Assembly: GCF_045679555.1 (NCBI RefSeq)
Contig: NC_092122.1
Coordinates: 11,310,543-11,374,542, forward strand
Direction: 5' to 3'
Source: Salvelinus alpinus
Lineage: Eukaryota; Chordata; Actinopteri; Salmoniformes; Salmonidae
Length of the DNA: 64,000 bases
The translations under genes and the position numbers were made by a program. This document shows, one piece after another, positions 14,395 to 26,656 of the stretch. The notes under the pieces were generated by a model, which searched no databases, was not told the DNA's origin, and was given only the letters and a program-made list of their open reading frames with translations. Numbering within the stretch: the first letter of the stretch is position 1; each line of letters opens with the position of its first letter.

Positions 14395-15902
14395 AACCAC
14401 TCTGACATCAATGCAAATACAATGGAAAATCACATCAAACACTCATCATCAATACAGAATGTGCTTCTAAAACTCATCTCACTGGGATGATCAATTTGAA
14501 GAAAGAATTTCAAAAACAGGTTAAAACTGAGTGGAAAACATGTTTGTTTCAAACCCTAACACAATGACTTGGACAAAGCTTTCTAAGATGATGATTCTTT
14601 CAAAACAGCCATACACATTAGAGTGTATGCATAGGCTAATGATGCCAAGCACAAAAAAATTATGGTTGTGCCTTTATACAATCCATAGACTACCGCATAT
14701 CACACATGGCAGAAAAACATCAAACAAACTGATTTAAGATGTCTTTAGTATAACTGGTCTAACCTATACTCCAAAATTAAACACATCTGAGTGTGGACTG
14801 TATTATTATGCATACTGAATGGACTGGTTACCTTATGCGACGCTCCAAACTTTCTATCCATGAGTCTGGGGAGAGAACGTATGGCCAGCCTAGGCGATGC
14901 TGTTGGTTCATTGATTTTGCAGGGTGGCTTACAGTTATAGTGAATTTGGATATGATTTTGAATAGCCATAGTAGTAAGGAAAGTTTTATATTTTCATCAT
15001 TAATAGGCTGACCCGTTACCTTTAGCTACAGAGTATCTCACTACCGTGCGTTTCCATCTCCTCTCTCTCCTTTATTCCTTTCTTAAGCGCACAGGGGGGC
15101 TGACAACAGTTTAGTGATATATGTTTTTTTTTCGTTGGGAAAATGAAGCAATGGGTAAGTGAAGGAACAGGTTTGGAGAGCCCATGGCGTACAGAGTTTG
15201 GGAGAAATTTCCCCAGTTGAGCATGCTCCTCAAACAGTGGTTGGTGTGTGGAGTGAAATAACTTCTTATATTTACTTCTCAGCTTCTCATATAAAACCGA
15301 AGTAGCCTGTCCAGCATCATAAAATAACAGACCGGCAGGAAAGCGTGTGGCCTCCATTCGCTATTCTAGTGCATACAAATAACATCCTTTTTTGCATCCT
15401 TTTTTTTCTCTTCCCTTGCCCATTTGGTAATGAGCCATTCTAAATCCAAACTAATTTCACATATTAGTAAAGACTAGATTCAATTGAGAATAGTCTGATG
15501 GTTGAAAATATGATCACTTGATGAGAGAACAGCTTTGCAGCCTGAGGCAAGGAAAGGAGCGCTGTTTTTCCCCCCGACTTTCTCAACTCCTCAATAGCCT
15601 ATTGTCACATCATAACAGTCCATATATGTTTTGATTTCTAAGACATTCTAAGGTTTATATCATTCACAACTAAAGTTGCCAAGTAACTCTAAATCTAGTG
15701 TATAGGACCTGTTCCAAATGACTACTTTTACACTCAACATAGCCACTTCATATGCACACTTGCTCCGGAATGGGAATAATATCCTTTCGATTTTATTCAG
15801 CGAAGTGGTGTATTATTCACATGTTGTTGCAGTCATGTGAGAAGAATGAAGTGGGAAGTTGTTTTACACACATACTTCAGTTTTTTTCCTCAGGTGTAAA
15901 AA
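14395..15902. other. Unique AT-rich DNA, no gene seen
   Basis: Complex non-repetitive sequence follows the minisatellite. Open frames of 60-111 codons occur on both strands, including one of 111 codons on the minus strand at 15022-15357. None shows a recognisable domain, composition or splice context that would support a gene. Confidence 0.6.
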
Positions 15903-15924
15903 TACACACACACACACACACACA
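15903..15924. repeat. (CA)11 microsatellite
   Basis: An uninterrupted CA tract of about 22 bp, followed by GT-rich sequence. Confidence 0.9.
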
Positions 15925-17740
15925 GGTGTGTAGTCACACATGTTTGCAGTGTGTTTATTATCTCACGGTGCTGTAGTCATGCTGTGAGGGTGTGTTTCTG
16001 GGGAAGAGTGTGAACGTTGCACCTGTCGGCTCCTGATTGTCGGGGATGTTTTTAGTTGAAGATGCAGATCTCCTGCGTCTCCCTGGCACACGCTCGCTCG
16101 GGCGCGCACACGCATATGCACACGGACACAAACCAGAGAGCAGACACCCATAATCAAAAACACTAAGCTGTCTGAGATGGCAGATGAATTCATGCTAATT
16201 GCGTATGCTAATTTAGTTTAGAGAATTCCAGCAACTGTAGTGGTTTTTCTCTGTCTTTAGAGGTTTATGTCTCCCAAAATGTACATTGGAAAAGATTACC
16301 AATTGAAATACCTGCAATCTGTTTTATTAAATAATTTCTGACCCTAACAATATTTATCAGATTAGTTTGAGGCCCTATAAAAATTTAATATTTTTTTTGT
16401 TAACATTTAGCTAAATAGTTTCTCTGTGACTGCATAACATGTGGAAGGTGGGGGTTTGAAGACATTAGAAGTACAAATATTTCTACCAACACACACACAT
16501 ACACGGGAGGTTATGCCATCAGCGGGGAACATTTGGTTATTTTCCCCATTCTGCACCAGATGTATGTCTCTGAGCGTTGTGGGACACAGACGTGAAGATC
16601 AGACACTTTCCCGTTGTGGAATGTCTCATCAGTTAACAGAGGGGTCATACTGTAACTCCAAATCATAGTTTGACCTTTAACTCTGTGTCTGATAACCCAT
16701 TGCGGGGCTCTGGTATTGACACTGGGGTTATTGGTTCAGCTAATTTCTATTTACATAGAGATATGAATATCCCAGTCATCTGCCTTCATGACATTTCAAT
16801 CTCTCCTTCTCTCTCTCAATCGTTCTTTTCTTTCAGGGGAACGGAATTATACAGAGTTGCGCTTGTGATGAAGTATTCATGGTTAAAGTATCGTTGCATG
16901 GGCAGCTCTTGGGAGGAGGAAGAGAGGAAGAGAAGAGCAAACATTAATATGAGCCTAATAACTTCTCAATTTTTTCTACCGCCTCACTTTTTCACTCCCT
17001 TTCTCCTACACTCCTCTCTCTCCTTCCTGTTTTCTTCTCATCCTCTCCTCTTGTCTCAATCTAACACCATGTCTCTGTCGTGCAGGCAGCTGTGTGTGCG
17101 TGCATTTGTGCGCGTGTGTTCCCGTCTGAGACAGTATGTTCCAGTGTGAAATGTCAGTCTCATTTTGCTGTTATTACTTGAGGGACAGACGTCAGGCCTT
17201 TGCTCTGCAATCTCAGTGTTTCCTTACCTACCCACCGTACTGAACAGTTCCTTCACCGAGGACACTCGCTCCACGGGAACTGACCCTTTATGTTATTAAT
17301 GCAAAGAAAATACCTTATCTGCTTCTTTATAATCGCAGTACAATTAGGTATTTATAAATGTTTTGGGACCATATAACTTTCTTTACACAAGGCAGAGCAG
17401 GTCATGTCATGGGGTGACAAATGACTTTGTGAAAAGAACCTTTGATTGATTGGCTGATCAATTGATTGATTGTGATGGATTGTCCTGTGTGACTGTGGGT
17501 CTGTGTAATGATCCCCTTCACACTTCTAGTGCTGTTGACCACTTCATTTCTTCAAAGACCTTTGCAAAAATACAACACTGACTCAAACATCAGCTGTGAA
17601 AGTAATTGTTGTACTCTGCATGTATGCATGCCGGTATGTGTTTGAGTCCATACTAAAACAGACTCAGTTTACCACAAGTCCTAAAAATAAGCTATTTTCA
17701 ATTGTGGAAATGCAACCCTGCTTTCTCCTTTAGGTGGTCA
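15925..17740. other. Unique DNA, no gene seen
   Basis: Complex sequence with short GT/CA patches (about 16090-16130 and 17090-17120) and a pyrimidine-rich stretch at 16800-17060. A 159-codon open frame at 16670-17149 is Ser/Phe/Leu-rich because it crosses that pyrimidine tract. I do not regard it as a gene. Confidence 0.55.
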
Positions 17741-18075
17741 CCCCAGTCCCCTTCACACCTGATACTTGTGGTGTTGATTATGGTGTTTTGGAATGGGTGG
17801 CTAGTAATAAACTGGTCCTGAACATCTCTAAAACTAAGAGCATTGTATTAGGTACAAATCATTCCCTAAGTTCTTGACCTCAGCTGAATCTGGTAATGAA
17901 CAGTGTGGCTGTTGAACAAGTTGAGGAGACTAAATTACCTTAGATTGTAAACTGTCATGGTCAAAACATATAGATGAAATGGTTGTAAAATGGGGAGATG
18001 GCTGTCCATGATAAAGAGATGCTCTGCTTCCTTTTTGACACCACACTCCACAAAGCAAGTCCTGCAGGCTGTAGT
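17741..18075 (+). pseudogene. LINE reverse-transcriptase fragment (5' part of split copy)
   Basis: From about 17785 the plus strand reads VLEWVASNKLVLNISKTKSI, the pattern that follows the YADD box in reverse transcriptases of fish non-LTR retrotransposons (an NKL-x-LN-x-x-KT motif). Stop codons follow soon after (TGA after LSS, then TAG), so it is dead. The fragment ends abruptly at about 18075, where the Tc1-like element begins. The matching 3' tail of the LINE resumes after that element at about 19886. The clade (L2/jockey-like or other) cannot be fixed by eye. Confidence 0.72.
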
Positions 18076-18211
18076 GAATTGTTTTTTCTCTCTCATCAAC
18101 CTACACACAATACCCCATAATGACAAAGCAGAAACAGGTTATTAGATTTTTTTCAACTGTATTAAAAAAATAAAACAGAAATATCACATTTACATAAGTA
18201 TTCAGACCCTT

Positions 18212-19487
18212 TACTCAGTAATTTGTTGAAGCACCTTTGGCAGCGATTACAGCCTAGTGTCTTCTTGGGTATGACACTACAAGCTTGGCTCACCTGTATT
18301 TGGGGAGTTTCGCCTATTATTTTCTGCAGATCCTCTCAAGCTCTGTCAGGTTGGATGTGGAGCATTACTGTGCAGCTATTTTCAGATCTCTCCAGAGATG
18401 TTCGATCGGGTTTAAGTCCAGGCTCTGGCTGGGCCACTCAAGGACATTCAGAGACTTGCCCCGAAGCCACTCCTGCGTTGTCTTGGCTGTGTGCTTAGGG
18501 TCGTTGTCCTGTTGGAAGGTGTACGTTCGCCCCAGTCTGAGGTCCTGAGTGCCCTGGAGCAGGTTTTCATCAAGGATCTCTCTGTACTTTACTCTCTTCA
18601 TCTTTCCCTCGACCCTGACTAGTCTCCCAGTCCCTGCCACTGAAAAACATCCCCACAGCATGATGCTGCCACCACCATGCTTCACCGTAGGGATGGTGCC
18701 AGGTTTCCTTCAGATGTGACACTTGGCATTCAGGCCAAAGAGGTCAATATTGGTTTCATCAGACCGGAGAATCTTGTTTCTCATGGTCTAAGAGTCTTTA
18801 GGTGCCTTTTGGCAAACTCTAAACGGGCTGTTGTGTGCCTTTTACTGAGGAGTGGCTTCCGTCTGGCCACTCTATCATAAATGCCTGGTTGGTGGAGTTC
18901 TGCAGAGATGGTTGTCCTTCTGGAAGATTCTCCAATCTCCACAGAGGATGGGTTCTTGGTCACCTTCCTGACGAAGGCCCTTCTCCCCAGATTGCTCAGT
19001 TTGGCCGTGCTGCCAGCTCTAGGAAGAGTCTTGGTTGTTCCAAACTTCTTCCATTTAAGAATAATGAGGGCTTCCCGAGTGGCACAGCGGTCTAAGGCAT
19101 TACTAGAGACCTGGGTTCATTCCCAGGCTATGCCACAACCGGCCGTGCCCGGGAGTCCCATAGGATGGTGCACAATGGGCCCAGCGTCGTCCGGGATGGG
19201 GGAGGGTTTGGCCGGGGGCGCTTTACTTGGCTCATCGCGCTCTAGCGGCTCCATGTGGAGGGCCGGATGCCCGGAGGCTGACCCCTTCGCCAGTTGAACG
19301 GTGTTTCCTCCGACACATTGGTTAAGCTGGCGGGTGTTAAGGAGTGCAGTTAGGTGAGTTGAAGCGATGAGACAAGATCGAAATTGTGAGAAAAAGGGGG
19401 GGTAAAATACAACAACAAAAAATAAGTATAATGGAGGCCACTGTTTTCTTGAGTACCCTTCCCCAGACAATTCATTCAACATCATGG
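18212..19487 (-). pseudogene. Tc1-like transposase, broken
   Basis: The minus strand encodes the C-terminal half of a Tc1/mariner DDE transposase. At 18365-18685 are [12 protein letters not shown], the second catalytic Asp in [18 protein letters not shown], and [12 protein letters not shown] with the third catalytic Glu. Further upstream, 18781-18963 gives the segment with KRHTTARLEFAKRHLK. The N-terminal helix-turn-helix region near 19430-19487 (start about MMLNELSGEG) is separated by a 357-bp SINE insertion. Frame changes and stops separate the pieces, for example a stop just after DLKIAAQ at 18365. The enzyme would cut and paste its own element by binding the terminal repeats. This copy cannot make it. 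Confidence 0.88.
19067..19423 (+). mobile_element. tRNA-Leu-type SINE (SlmI-like) inside the Tc1-like element
   Basis: Begins AGGGCTTCCCGAGTGGCACAG with an A-box-like GAGTGGCACAGCGG and a B-box-like GGGTTCATTCCC, then a conserved body (GGAGGGTTTGGCCGGGGG, GTTTCCTCCGACACATTGG, GCGATGAGACAAGATCG) and an A-rich tail. It is flanked by 10-bp near-identical target duplications, AAGAATAATG (19057-19066) and AAGTATAATG (19424-19433). The head resembles tRNA-Leu. The family name is from memory. It inserted in transposase coding sequence, so it is younger than the Tc1 insertion. Confidence 0.85.
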
Positions 19488-19885
19488 TTTGGTTTTGCTC
19501 TGACATACACGGTCAACTGTGGGACCTTATATAGACAGGTGTGTGCCTTTCCAAATCATGTCCAAGCAATTGAATTTACCACAGGTAGACTCCAATCATG
19601 TTGTAGAAACTACTCAAGGATGATCAATGGAAACAGGATGCACCTGAGCTCAATTTCGAGCCTTATAGCAAAAGGTCTGAATACTTATGTAAATAAGGTA
19701 TTTCTGTTTTGTATTTTTAATACATTTGAAAAAATGTCTTAAAACCTGTTTTCGTTTTGTCATTATAGGGTATTGTGTGCAGATTGATGAGGGGGAAAAA
19801 TGAATTGAATCAATTTTAGAATAAGGCTGTAACGTAACAAAATGTGAAAAAAGTAAAGGGGTCTGAATACTTTACGAATGCACTG

Positions 19886-20044
19886 TATGTGTAACTGATA
19901 GATACGCACACTACATGTTACTGTTTTACACACACAAACACTAAATGTATATGAATGGTAGTCTTGTCTTTAATGTCTTTAAGTAAGACTAGCTGTCGCC
20001 GTTGGCGTTGGCTAATGGGGATCCTAATAAAATCTAAATCAAAA
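19886..20044 (+). mobile_element. LINE 3' tail (rest of the split copy)
   Basis: After the Tc1 end, the sequence finishes in GGCTAATGGGGATCCTAATA plus AAATCTAAATC, the terminal motif of a common salmonid LINE. The same type of tail occurs near 25620-25740. With the RT fragment at 17741-18075 it forms one LINE copy into which the Tc1-like element inserted. Confidence 0.65.
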
Positions 20045-23000
20045 TGACAACAGTACAACAATTAACAGCCTTTAATTACTATAGTTAGAGTACATGCAAT
20101 GAGAATTAATGCAGTTGAACTTATGTATGAAAGCAGATCTCATCTCACCCTCAAGGTCGGAACAGGTGTGTTTGTCTGTATATTTGACCAATGTATACAT
20201 AGCAGAAGCCTCCCACCTCTTAACGCCATTATCCTTCATTAGTCTGCTGTGGTATGTGTATCTATTTGTTGGCTCAAAAGAGACCAATGTTTTTCTCTTC
20301 TATTATGTATTATAGCCCGGGTTTCTCTAAGTTCTACTCTCTTCCTGTCTGGTCCCTCACTGCAACAGCTGTGGCTGTTAGTGAATATGTTAGGATGCTT
20401 ATGAGGCTGCGGTGCATGCATGTTGGCTGTGCAGACCCTTGCAGGGCATGTGTAGGAGGAAATTCCTGTCACAGCCCTGCTCCCCTGCAAGGCATCAGAC
20501 ACAATGTACCATGTGTTTCTCAACACACATCTAGATTCAGGTGAGGAGGTCGCTTTCATATCCAGGACGCTCCTATCGTTCGCGCTGCGAGGGGTGTTGA
20601 GGCGGGGAGGGGTCGCAAAAGAACCCTGTGCTCAGTGAAAGAGAAACGACTCTTCACTTTGCCTTGTTGCGCAACAATGCATATTTCCCCCGTTTCTTCC
20701 TTCTCCCCTGCGAGGGATAGGCGCTGCCCTGTAGTGTCCCTGCAATAATTGATAAACACAGAGCCAGGGAGAGAGGGAACGGAGAGCAAGAGTGAGAGAG
20801 GCGAAGAGAGAGAGAATCATGCATAAAAGATGAGTGCAGTTTATTGTGTTTATCTGGGGGCCAAGAGAGCGAGAGTTATGGATTTATGTGGCGTGTGATT
20901 GGATGAGAGCGGGAACCCCTGGGACTGACAGCGGTGGGTGTTGGCGAGGGGCGGAGGGGTGCAACAGGGGTACAGTGTTGTCCAACAACCACTCATGTCA
21001 GACAGGGTTTCATTGTGGTCGGCGACAATGCCACTAGTTGTGAAACGGTGCTAGGGCCTGAAGGTTTGGGCTGTGGTACTTCCAGCTTATAGAGCACAGC
21101 TACAGTACCTCCACCTTACTCTGGTATCTCTCCTTGTTATTGAACCTCTCTGGTTGTCTCAGTCTAAAGGATAAAGTAGAGAGGATACTCCAGACCTTCA
21201 GATAATCAAATCTGATTTATTTCTCTCATAAAATGCCCTTGATAAACCAGCTACTGCATTTTATCCTCACCCAACTTTGACTTTGTGACTAAAGAAATAA
21301 GGGTTCATTAAACGGTCATTATATTTCCAATAGGTAAATGTGGTTATGGCACGGCTCCCTCTGCCTGAAGCAGCAAGGGCTTTATTATAGTTTTAAGTCT
21401 TGATTATGGACAGGTTAGATGTGATTGTGCTGTCTAATCGTCCCCATTCGTCAGTGTGAATGTTATTGATCACTGCTTCTATACTGCATGGAGAATATAC
21501 CTTATACCTTATGGATTGACTTTGACTACTCTGTTTCTTCTCTTCTCCTTTTCTACTAATTGGCCCATCCTTCTTTGACAGGATTGACTGCCTGATATTA
21601 CCGAGCTCTATTTATCCCCCAGAGGGAAAAACAAATTAAAGGGGTTGTGGGAGAGGTTTTTTTTCTTCTCTTCTCTGCTGATATAATTCTCATAAACCTT
21701 TTTCCTCATGGCTTGTAAATTCCGAGGAGGAATCATTACTTTGTCATAAACGTGATGATATTACCCCTCGTCGGCACGGTCACGCTGTAAACCGGTTTAT
21801 GAGCCAGGCGATCTGCTATGAAGGATCATATGACTGTGTCGTATTTGGGCGATAGGCGGCGAGGTAATGTGTGATTGAACAGAGGCGTATTGATCTCTTA
21901 TTTGACTTAAGGGAAGTGCTATGTCACTGTCTCTTAGCCATAGAAGACTTCAGCCATTTCCACCTATCTCCCACACATCAAATCTCCCTATGGAAAGATG
22001 GTGGTTGCTTTAAAACCATTGGTTTTACTCACTGTCCATGTGTCTGTGTTATGTCTTGGCTGACATATAAACAGAGATGCATCACTTGGCTGTGAATGAC
22101 CTTTGACCCCAGCCTTATATTGACCCGACCTTCTCATACAATGGGTTTTTGGTCTGCTTGAGTTATTAGAGTATGTAGCGGGGTTGTATTTAAAGTGATT
22201 ACGGAGTAGTTATGGAGATGGCCTCCTTGCTAGCCCAAATGTTGCGTGGCTTAATCCATACTGGAGATTTGTGGATGTCACTGCGAAGGACAGCCTTGTT
22301 TATTCAATTTCAGATGCAATCATTCAAATGACATTGTCCAACGTGATCTTTAGAAGCCACAACATTTGGATTCACATTCACGCATACACCAGCCAGGTCA
22401 CACCAGATCCACTGCAGTATTATACGTTTGTCCAGGTTCCCAGGACATCGGGAACCTTCAATACCGTCCACTAGGGGCAACGTGAGCACCTATTACCATC
22501 TAGTAGGTCTGTGGCTTGTTATGGAGTTGAGGATGGGGATAAAGGAAGGGCTTAAACTGTGAGCTACGGCTTCCAGGATCTCAGTTTCAATCCCAGTGCT
22601 GGACACTTGTTTTTATTTGTTCTGTTTTAACCCAAACTTTAACCCTCGCAATTAATGCCTGAACAGAACCGTTGAGTTTTTACGTTCATCCCCCCCTCGT
22701 TGAATACTGAAGTCAGACCGTGAGATCTTGTTGCCTACACTCACACACAGTGGATATCTGTTCACTAAAGGATGTTGCTACTAAGTAATTTATTTAATGA
22801 GACCTCATTGTGCCAAGTGGAGCGTAAGGTCTTTCCATCTTTCCGTCTTCCTGTCCTGGGCTATTTTATACCTTCCAGATGAGGTCTAGTCTGGTCTGGA
22901 GCTTAGCTTCAACAGCTTCAAAAGATGCTGTTGGTGAAACGTATTTCCCCTGTGAAAAGTGACTATACCAGTCTGGCTGTGTGTCCATCTGTCTGTCTGT

Positions 23001-25109
23001 CCCAAAGTTGGTATTCCTCCCTGGTTGTTGGTGAACATTTGGACCGGTTGTCGCGCAGATGCTCCGGGGGTGCTATGTCCCTTTGTCTGGTTACCCCTGG
23101 AGACACAGAGCGGCCCTGGCAACTGCCTCCGTGCCACTTTGGAGGGGAGGACACAGAGGAGGAAGACAGGGAGTGGAAGAAGAAAGGGATGGGGAGAAGG
23201 AGAGATGGGAGGCATTGGTGCTTTTCAGCAGGTGTGTAATGAAATGATTTTTCCAAAGGTTAGAGAAACACAGATGGTGAATCTCCCATGCTAACAGAGA
23301 GACCAAAGAGAGTAGAAATGAGTGAAGTAGTTTGTACATTTCTGCCTGTGGAGAGATGCGTAAATGAGAAAAGTATAAGAGAGATTGATATTAAAGCGAT
23401 AGAGACAGAAAATATAAAAGTATGATGGACTCTCCATACCCTCATTCTCGCTCTGTGTGTGCGTGTGTGTGCATGTGTGCACTGTGTGGGTGTGTGTTTG
23501 TGTTTACTGTGTGTGTGCATCCCCCCCCCCCCCTCTCTGCAGAGACTCTGTGTATGATCACTTTAACTCCTTCAGTGAGTGATTCTGGTGTCCACTCCAC
23601 TCAGTAGCTCATCTCTGCTCTGCCTGTCTTTCTCCCTGTCTGCCTCCCTGCCTCCTTCCCTGCCCCACTCCATGCCTCCCTGCCTCCTTCCCTGCCCCCC
23701 TCCATGCCTCCCTGCCTAGCCCTGTGCATCCTTCATACATATATACATGTGATCCATATGCATGTTCCACACATCATTATTCGTTTGGGCCCCTTGTTCA
23801 GTGGTTGGTATTCATGGGGAGCTGTAGCACAGATACAGATGGAAAACAGAAACAGGACTGTATTATTCACTCAGTCTACTCTGTCCTGGGCTTCTGGAGA
23901 GCTTTGTGTTATTGCCCTAAAGGCGATGTCTCAAAGAGTTGCAAAAATGTGTTTATTAGGGCAATGACAATCTGTTTTGAAATTAGAGCTACTATAAAAT
24001 GTGTATTCCAACACATTTGAATGAATATGAGTGGTCAGATAATGTGTTTGTTTCTTTGTTGCGTAATTAGTGATAGGCCTACACGTGACAGCCCTGCTGT
24101 GTACTGTATAGACCTACACTATGTGAGTTTGTCTGCGTGTCCTCCACTGTGTATGCATGGATCCATGTTTTTGTAAGTGAATCTCAATCTTCTGAGTACA
24201 TTCTCCAGATATGAATACACAGAAAAATGTTATTTGCCTGCATGCATGTGTGTGTACTGTATGGGCCTCCTCGTCAGTTTTAGCATGTGCACGTGGCATG
24301 ACGGCACTTCAGGCTAAGGTGGTGGCATTAGCGGAGCTTCTTCTGGATGCGCTGCATTACACGTGTGCAGTAGCTCCGTAGAACTTGGGCCTGTCGTTTC
24401 CCTGAGGAGGTCGTGTTAAGTTCTGCTCCCCCGTAACGGAGTGTGCCCGTCTTTTCATTACCGTCTCTTTTAACCGGCACAGCGGCGTAGCGACACGTGA
24501 CAGTGATCAATTTGAATGTCATTATCGGAGGTGCATTCAGGGCATCCTTCATTCTCTCTACTCCCTAACGCCGTGCCTGTGGTAATTGAATCAAGGGAAC
24601 GGGGCGGCGTTCTAGAGACTCCTGGTCAAGAAAACAAAAAGTCTATTAACGTCTCCCAATGAGATTGTATTTACATGGGAGGCTGAGGGAACCTATGCCA
24701 TTTACAAAGTCATTTACCGCCGTGATGATGAGAGGATAAATAAATGGGAATATGTTGTTGGTTTTCTCAAAGGAAATAGTCGATAAGGTGGAAGAAATGC
24801 GGTACATCCTCAGGCGACCGGTGAATGACAAGGCGTGTTGTTTAATTTAGTTGTATGATGTATTATTAAGTACAAGAAAGTACAAGAAATATTCAAAATA
24901 CACATTTCATTTTTGCTGCCCTTTTAACTGATGGCTACAGTATCTATTACTATTCAGAGCATGTGTTTGTGCATGGAATACTTGTCGAGCCCATAGCTCT
25001 CCTAGGCCATCTATATGATGGTATTTAGGTGTTCTAGCAGGTCTGGACCAAGTCTCTCTTCAGAAAGAGATTTTATCTCAATGAGACTTACCTGGCTCAG
25101 AACAGGCTG
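20045..25109. other. 5-kb unique region, no gene supported
   Basis: Mostly complex single-copy-looking DNA. It contains a GAGA-rich patch at 20760-20820, a small tandem of CTCCCTGCCTCCTTCCCTGC-like units at about 23640-23720, and GT-rich DNA with a C12 run at 23450-23533. Overlapping open frames of about 60-111 codons on both strands (for example 22886-23339) show no recognisable domain, so I call no gene. Parts could be conserved noncoding DNA or introns of a neighbouring gene, which cannot be judged here. Confidence 0.55.
23450..23533. repeat. GT-rich microsatellite with C12 run
   Basis: Imperfect GTGTGTGC-type repeats end in an uninterrupted run of about 12-13 C. Confidence 0.8.
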
Positions 25110-25740
25110 GTCCTTGAATGTACACTGAGAGCTACCACTAACATGAATAATATACATGTCAATCTCTCCTGGCTCGAAGTGGAGGAGAGATTGCCTTCAT
25201 CACTACTTGTACTTATGAGAGGTATTGACATGTTGAATGCACCAAGCTGTCTGTTTGAACTACTGGAGCTCAGCTCAGACACCCATGCATACCCCACAAG
25301 ACATGGCACAAGAGGTCTCTTCACAGTCCCCAAGTCCACAACAGACTGTGGGAGGTGCACAGTACTACATAGAACTCTATTCCACATCAGATAACTGATG
25401 GAAGCAGTAAAACTAGATTAAAAACAGATAGAAATACACTTTATGGAACAACGGGGACTATAGGCACAGACACATGCATGCACACACACGATAACATACG
25501 ATAACATACGTAGATATGTGGTAGTGGTGAAGTAGGGGCCCGAGGGCACACAGTGTGTTGTGAAATCGGTGAAAGTATTGTAATGTTTATAAAATTGTAT
25601 AACTGCCTTAATTTAGCTGGACCCCAGGAAGAGTAGCTGCTGCCTTAGCAGGAAGTAATGGGGATCCATAATTAACCCCAGGAAGAATAGCTACTGCCTT
25701 GGCAGGAACTAATGGGGATCCATAATAAATATAAATACAA
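25110..25740 (+). mobile_element. 5'-truncated LINE 3' fragment
   Basis: Contains a reverse-transcriptase C-terminal remnant (25143-25394), an untranslated stretch with a short tandem of ATAACATACG at about 25490, and the LINE terminal motif GGAAGAGTAGCTGCTGCCTT ... AATGGGGATCCATAAT. The last 60 bp (CCCCAGGAAGA...GGGGATCCATAAT) is present twice in tandem (about 25621-25675 and 25676-25728), before an A-rich (ATAAATACAA)n tail. Confidence 0.7.
25143..25394 (+). pseudogene. LINE reverse-transcriptase C-terminal remnant
   Basis: An 83-codon open stretch reads LSWLEVEERLPSSLLVLMRG followed by SSDTHAYPTRHGTRGLFTVP. This matches the conserved SLSWL-x-VEERL and YPTRHATRG segments just before the end of ORF2 in fish non-LTR retrotransposons. 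It lacks the catalytic part of the polymerase and any 5' region, so it is a truncated insertion with no independent function. Confidence 0.72.
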
Positions 25741-26656
25741 ATACAAATAAATGAAGGGAAATAATGTTAAATAAAGATGTATTCGGTAATTATTAGGCCG
25801 ACTTGGAAATCTCAACCCCTCGCTGCAATTTGTCTTGATTAAGTGGGGTCTCCATCGGCGAGTGTCTATCTCTTGTACATGTCTATTTTCATTAGCGTTA
25901 TAGTTAATTTACCTCTCCCTCCAACACTGGTACCTCTACATCCTTCCCAAAACTAAACATAGAAAATGATTGGTTCCTTCTCTCTCTGCCATCCCCCCAT
26001 TCATTCTATCTATTCCAGGAATGTGAGAAAAGGAAAGACATATTGTCAACCAATACCCCCCCCCCCCCCCCCCCTTTAGACCATGTCTGTAATATATGTT
26101 CTGTACCAAGCGCTTTACCTCAACCCGAATCTAATTTCGACTGTCGCTCCCGCCCTGTACTGTAGGTATCGGGGAACACACATGCATTAGGATTCAGTGT
26201 GGATGGTGTGGTGTGACCTGGCCTCTCTGGCTCTCCTCTCCAGTGTAGCGTAGAGACCGCTATCTCACACCTCAGCAACGCATAACTGGAGAGGCCTGGA
26301 GTCACTCTGAGAGAAGACAGGAGAGATGGAGAGAGAGATGGAGTGTGTGAGAAACGGAGAGAGCTTGTTGGAGGGTAAAGAGAGGTATATTGCGGGCATG
26401 ATGGAGCGAGTGGACTGAATGAGAAAGAGCCAGAGAGAGGGACTGATAAGAGGGCTAAAAGGATAGTAGGAGTGTAGGTGTAGGGAGAGAGGTAGGGAGA
26501 GAGGTATGGAGAGCGCTAGCTAGCGGTGCAACATTAGCAGGGAAAGCCTCTCCTCTGGCAGTGGATAAGAGATGGCTCTGGCCACTGATGTGGAAGGGTT
26601 CTGATTGGCTGAGCCTGATCCCCCATGCCACATGCATGGCGAGCACTGAGCTGAAC
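25741..26656. other. Unique DNA with C19 run, no gene seen
   Basis: Complex sequence apart from an uninterrupted run of 19 C at 26056-26074 and GAGA-rich sequence at 26310-26510. Open frames of 61-63 codons on the minus strand are unconvincing. Confidence 0.6.
26056..26074. repeat. Poly-C run (19)
   Basis: Nineteen consecutive C, followed by TTTAGACC. Confidence 0.95.

Larger units (their letters stand above)
18076..19885 (-). mobile_element. Tc1-like DNA transposon, left end truncated
   Basis: Recognised from the inner terminal motif CACACAATACCCCATAATG near 18107, mirrored near 19760-19780, the paired phrases TACATAAGTATTCAGACCC (about 18193) and GTCTGAATACTTATGTAAAT (19676), and the right terminus GTCTGAATACTTTACGAATG ending in CACTGTATG near 19885. 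The outer part of the left inverted repeat is missing: sequence starts in AATTGTTTTTTCTC directly against LINE sequence. The transposase lies on the minus strand and a SINE sits inside it. Without the SINE the element is about 1.45 kb, slightly short of the usual 1.6 kb. Confidence 0.9.

Noticed and set aside
15022..15357. 111-codon minus-strand frame as a possible gene
   Set aside because: No recognisable domain, no splice context, composition like surrounding noncoding DNA.
16670..17149. 159-codon frame as a possible gene
   Set aside because: Its length depends on a pyrimidine-rich tract; no domain seen.
18365..19506. Active Tc1 transposase
   Set aside because: Frame changes, stops and a SINE insertion; the left terminus is also missing.
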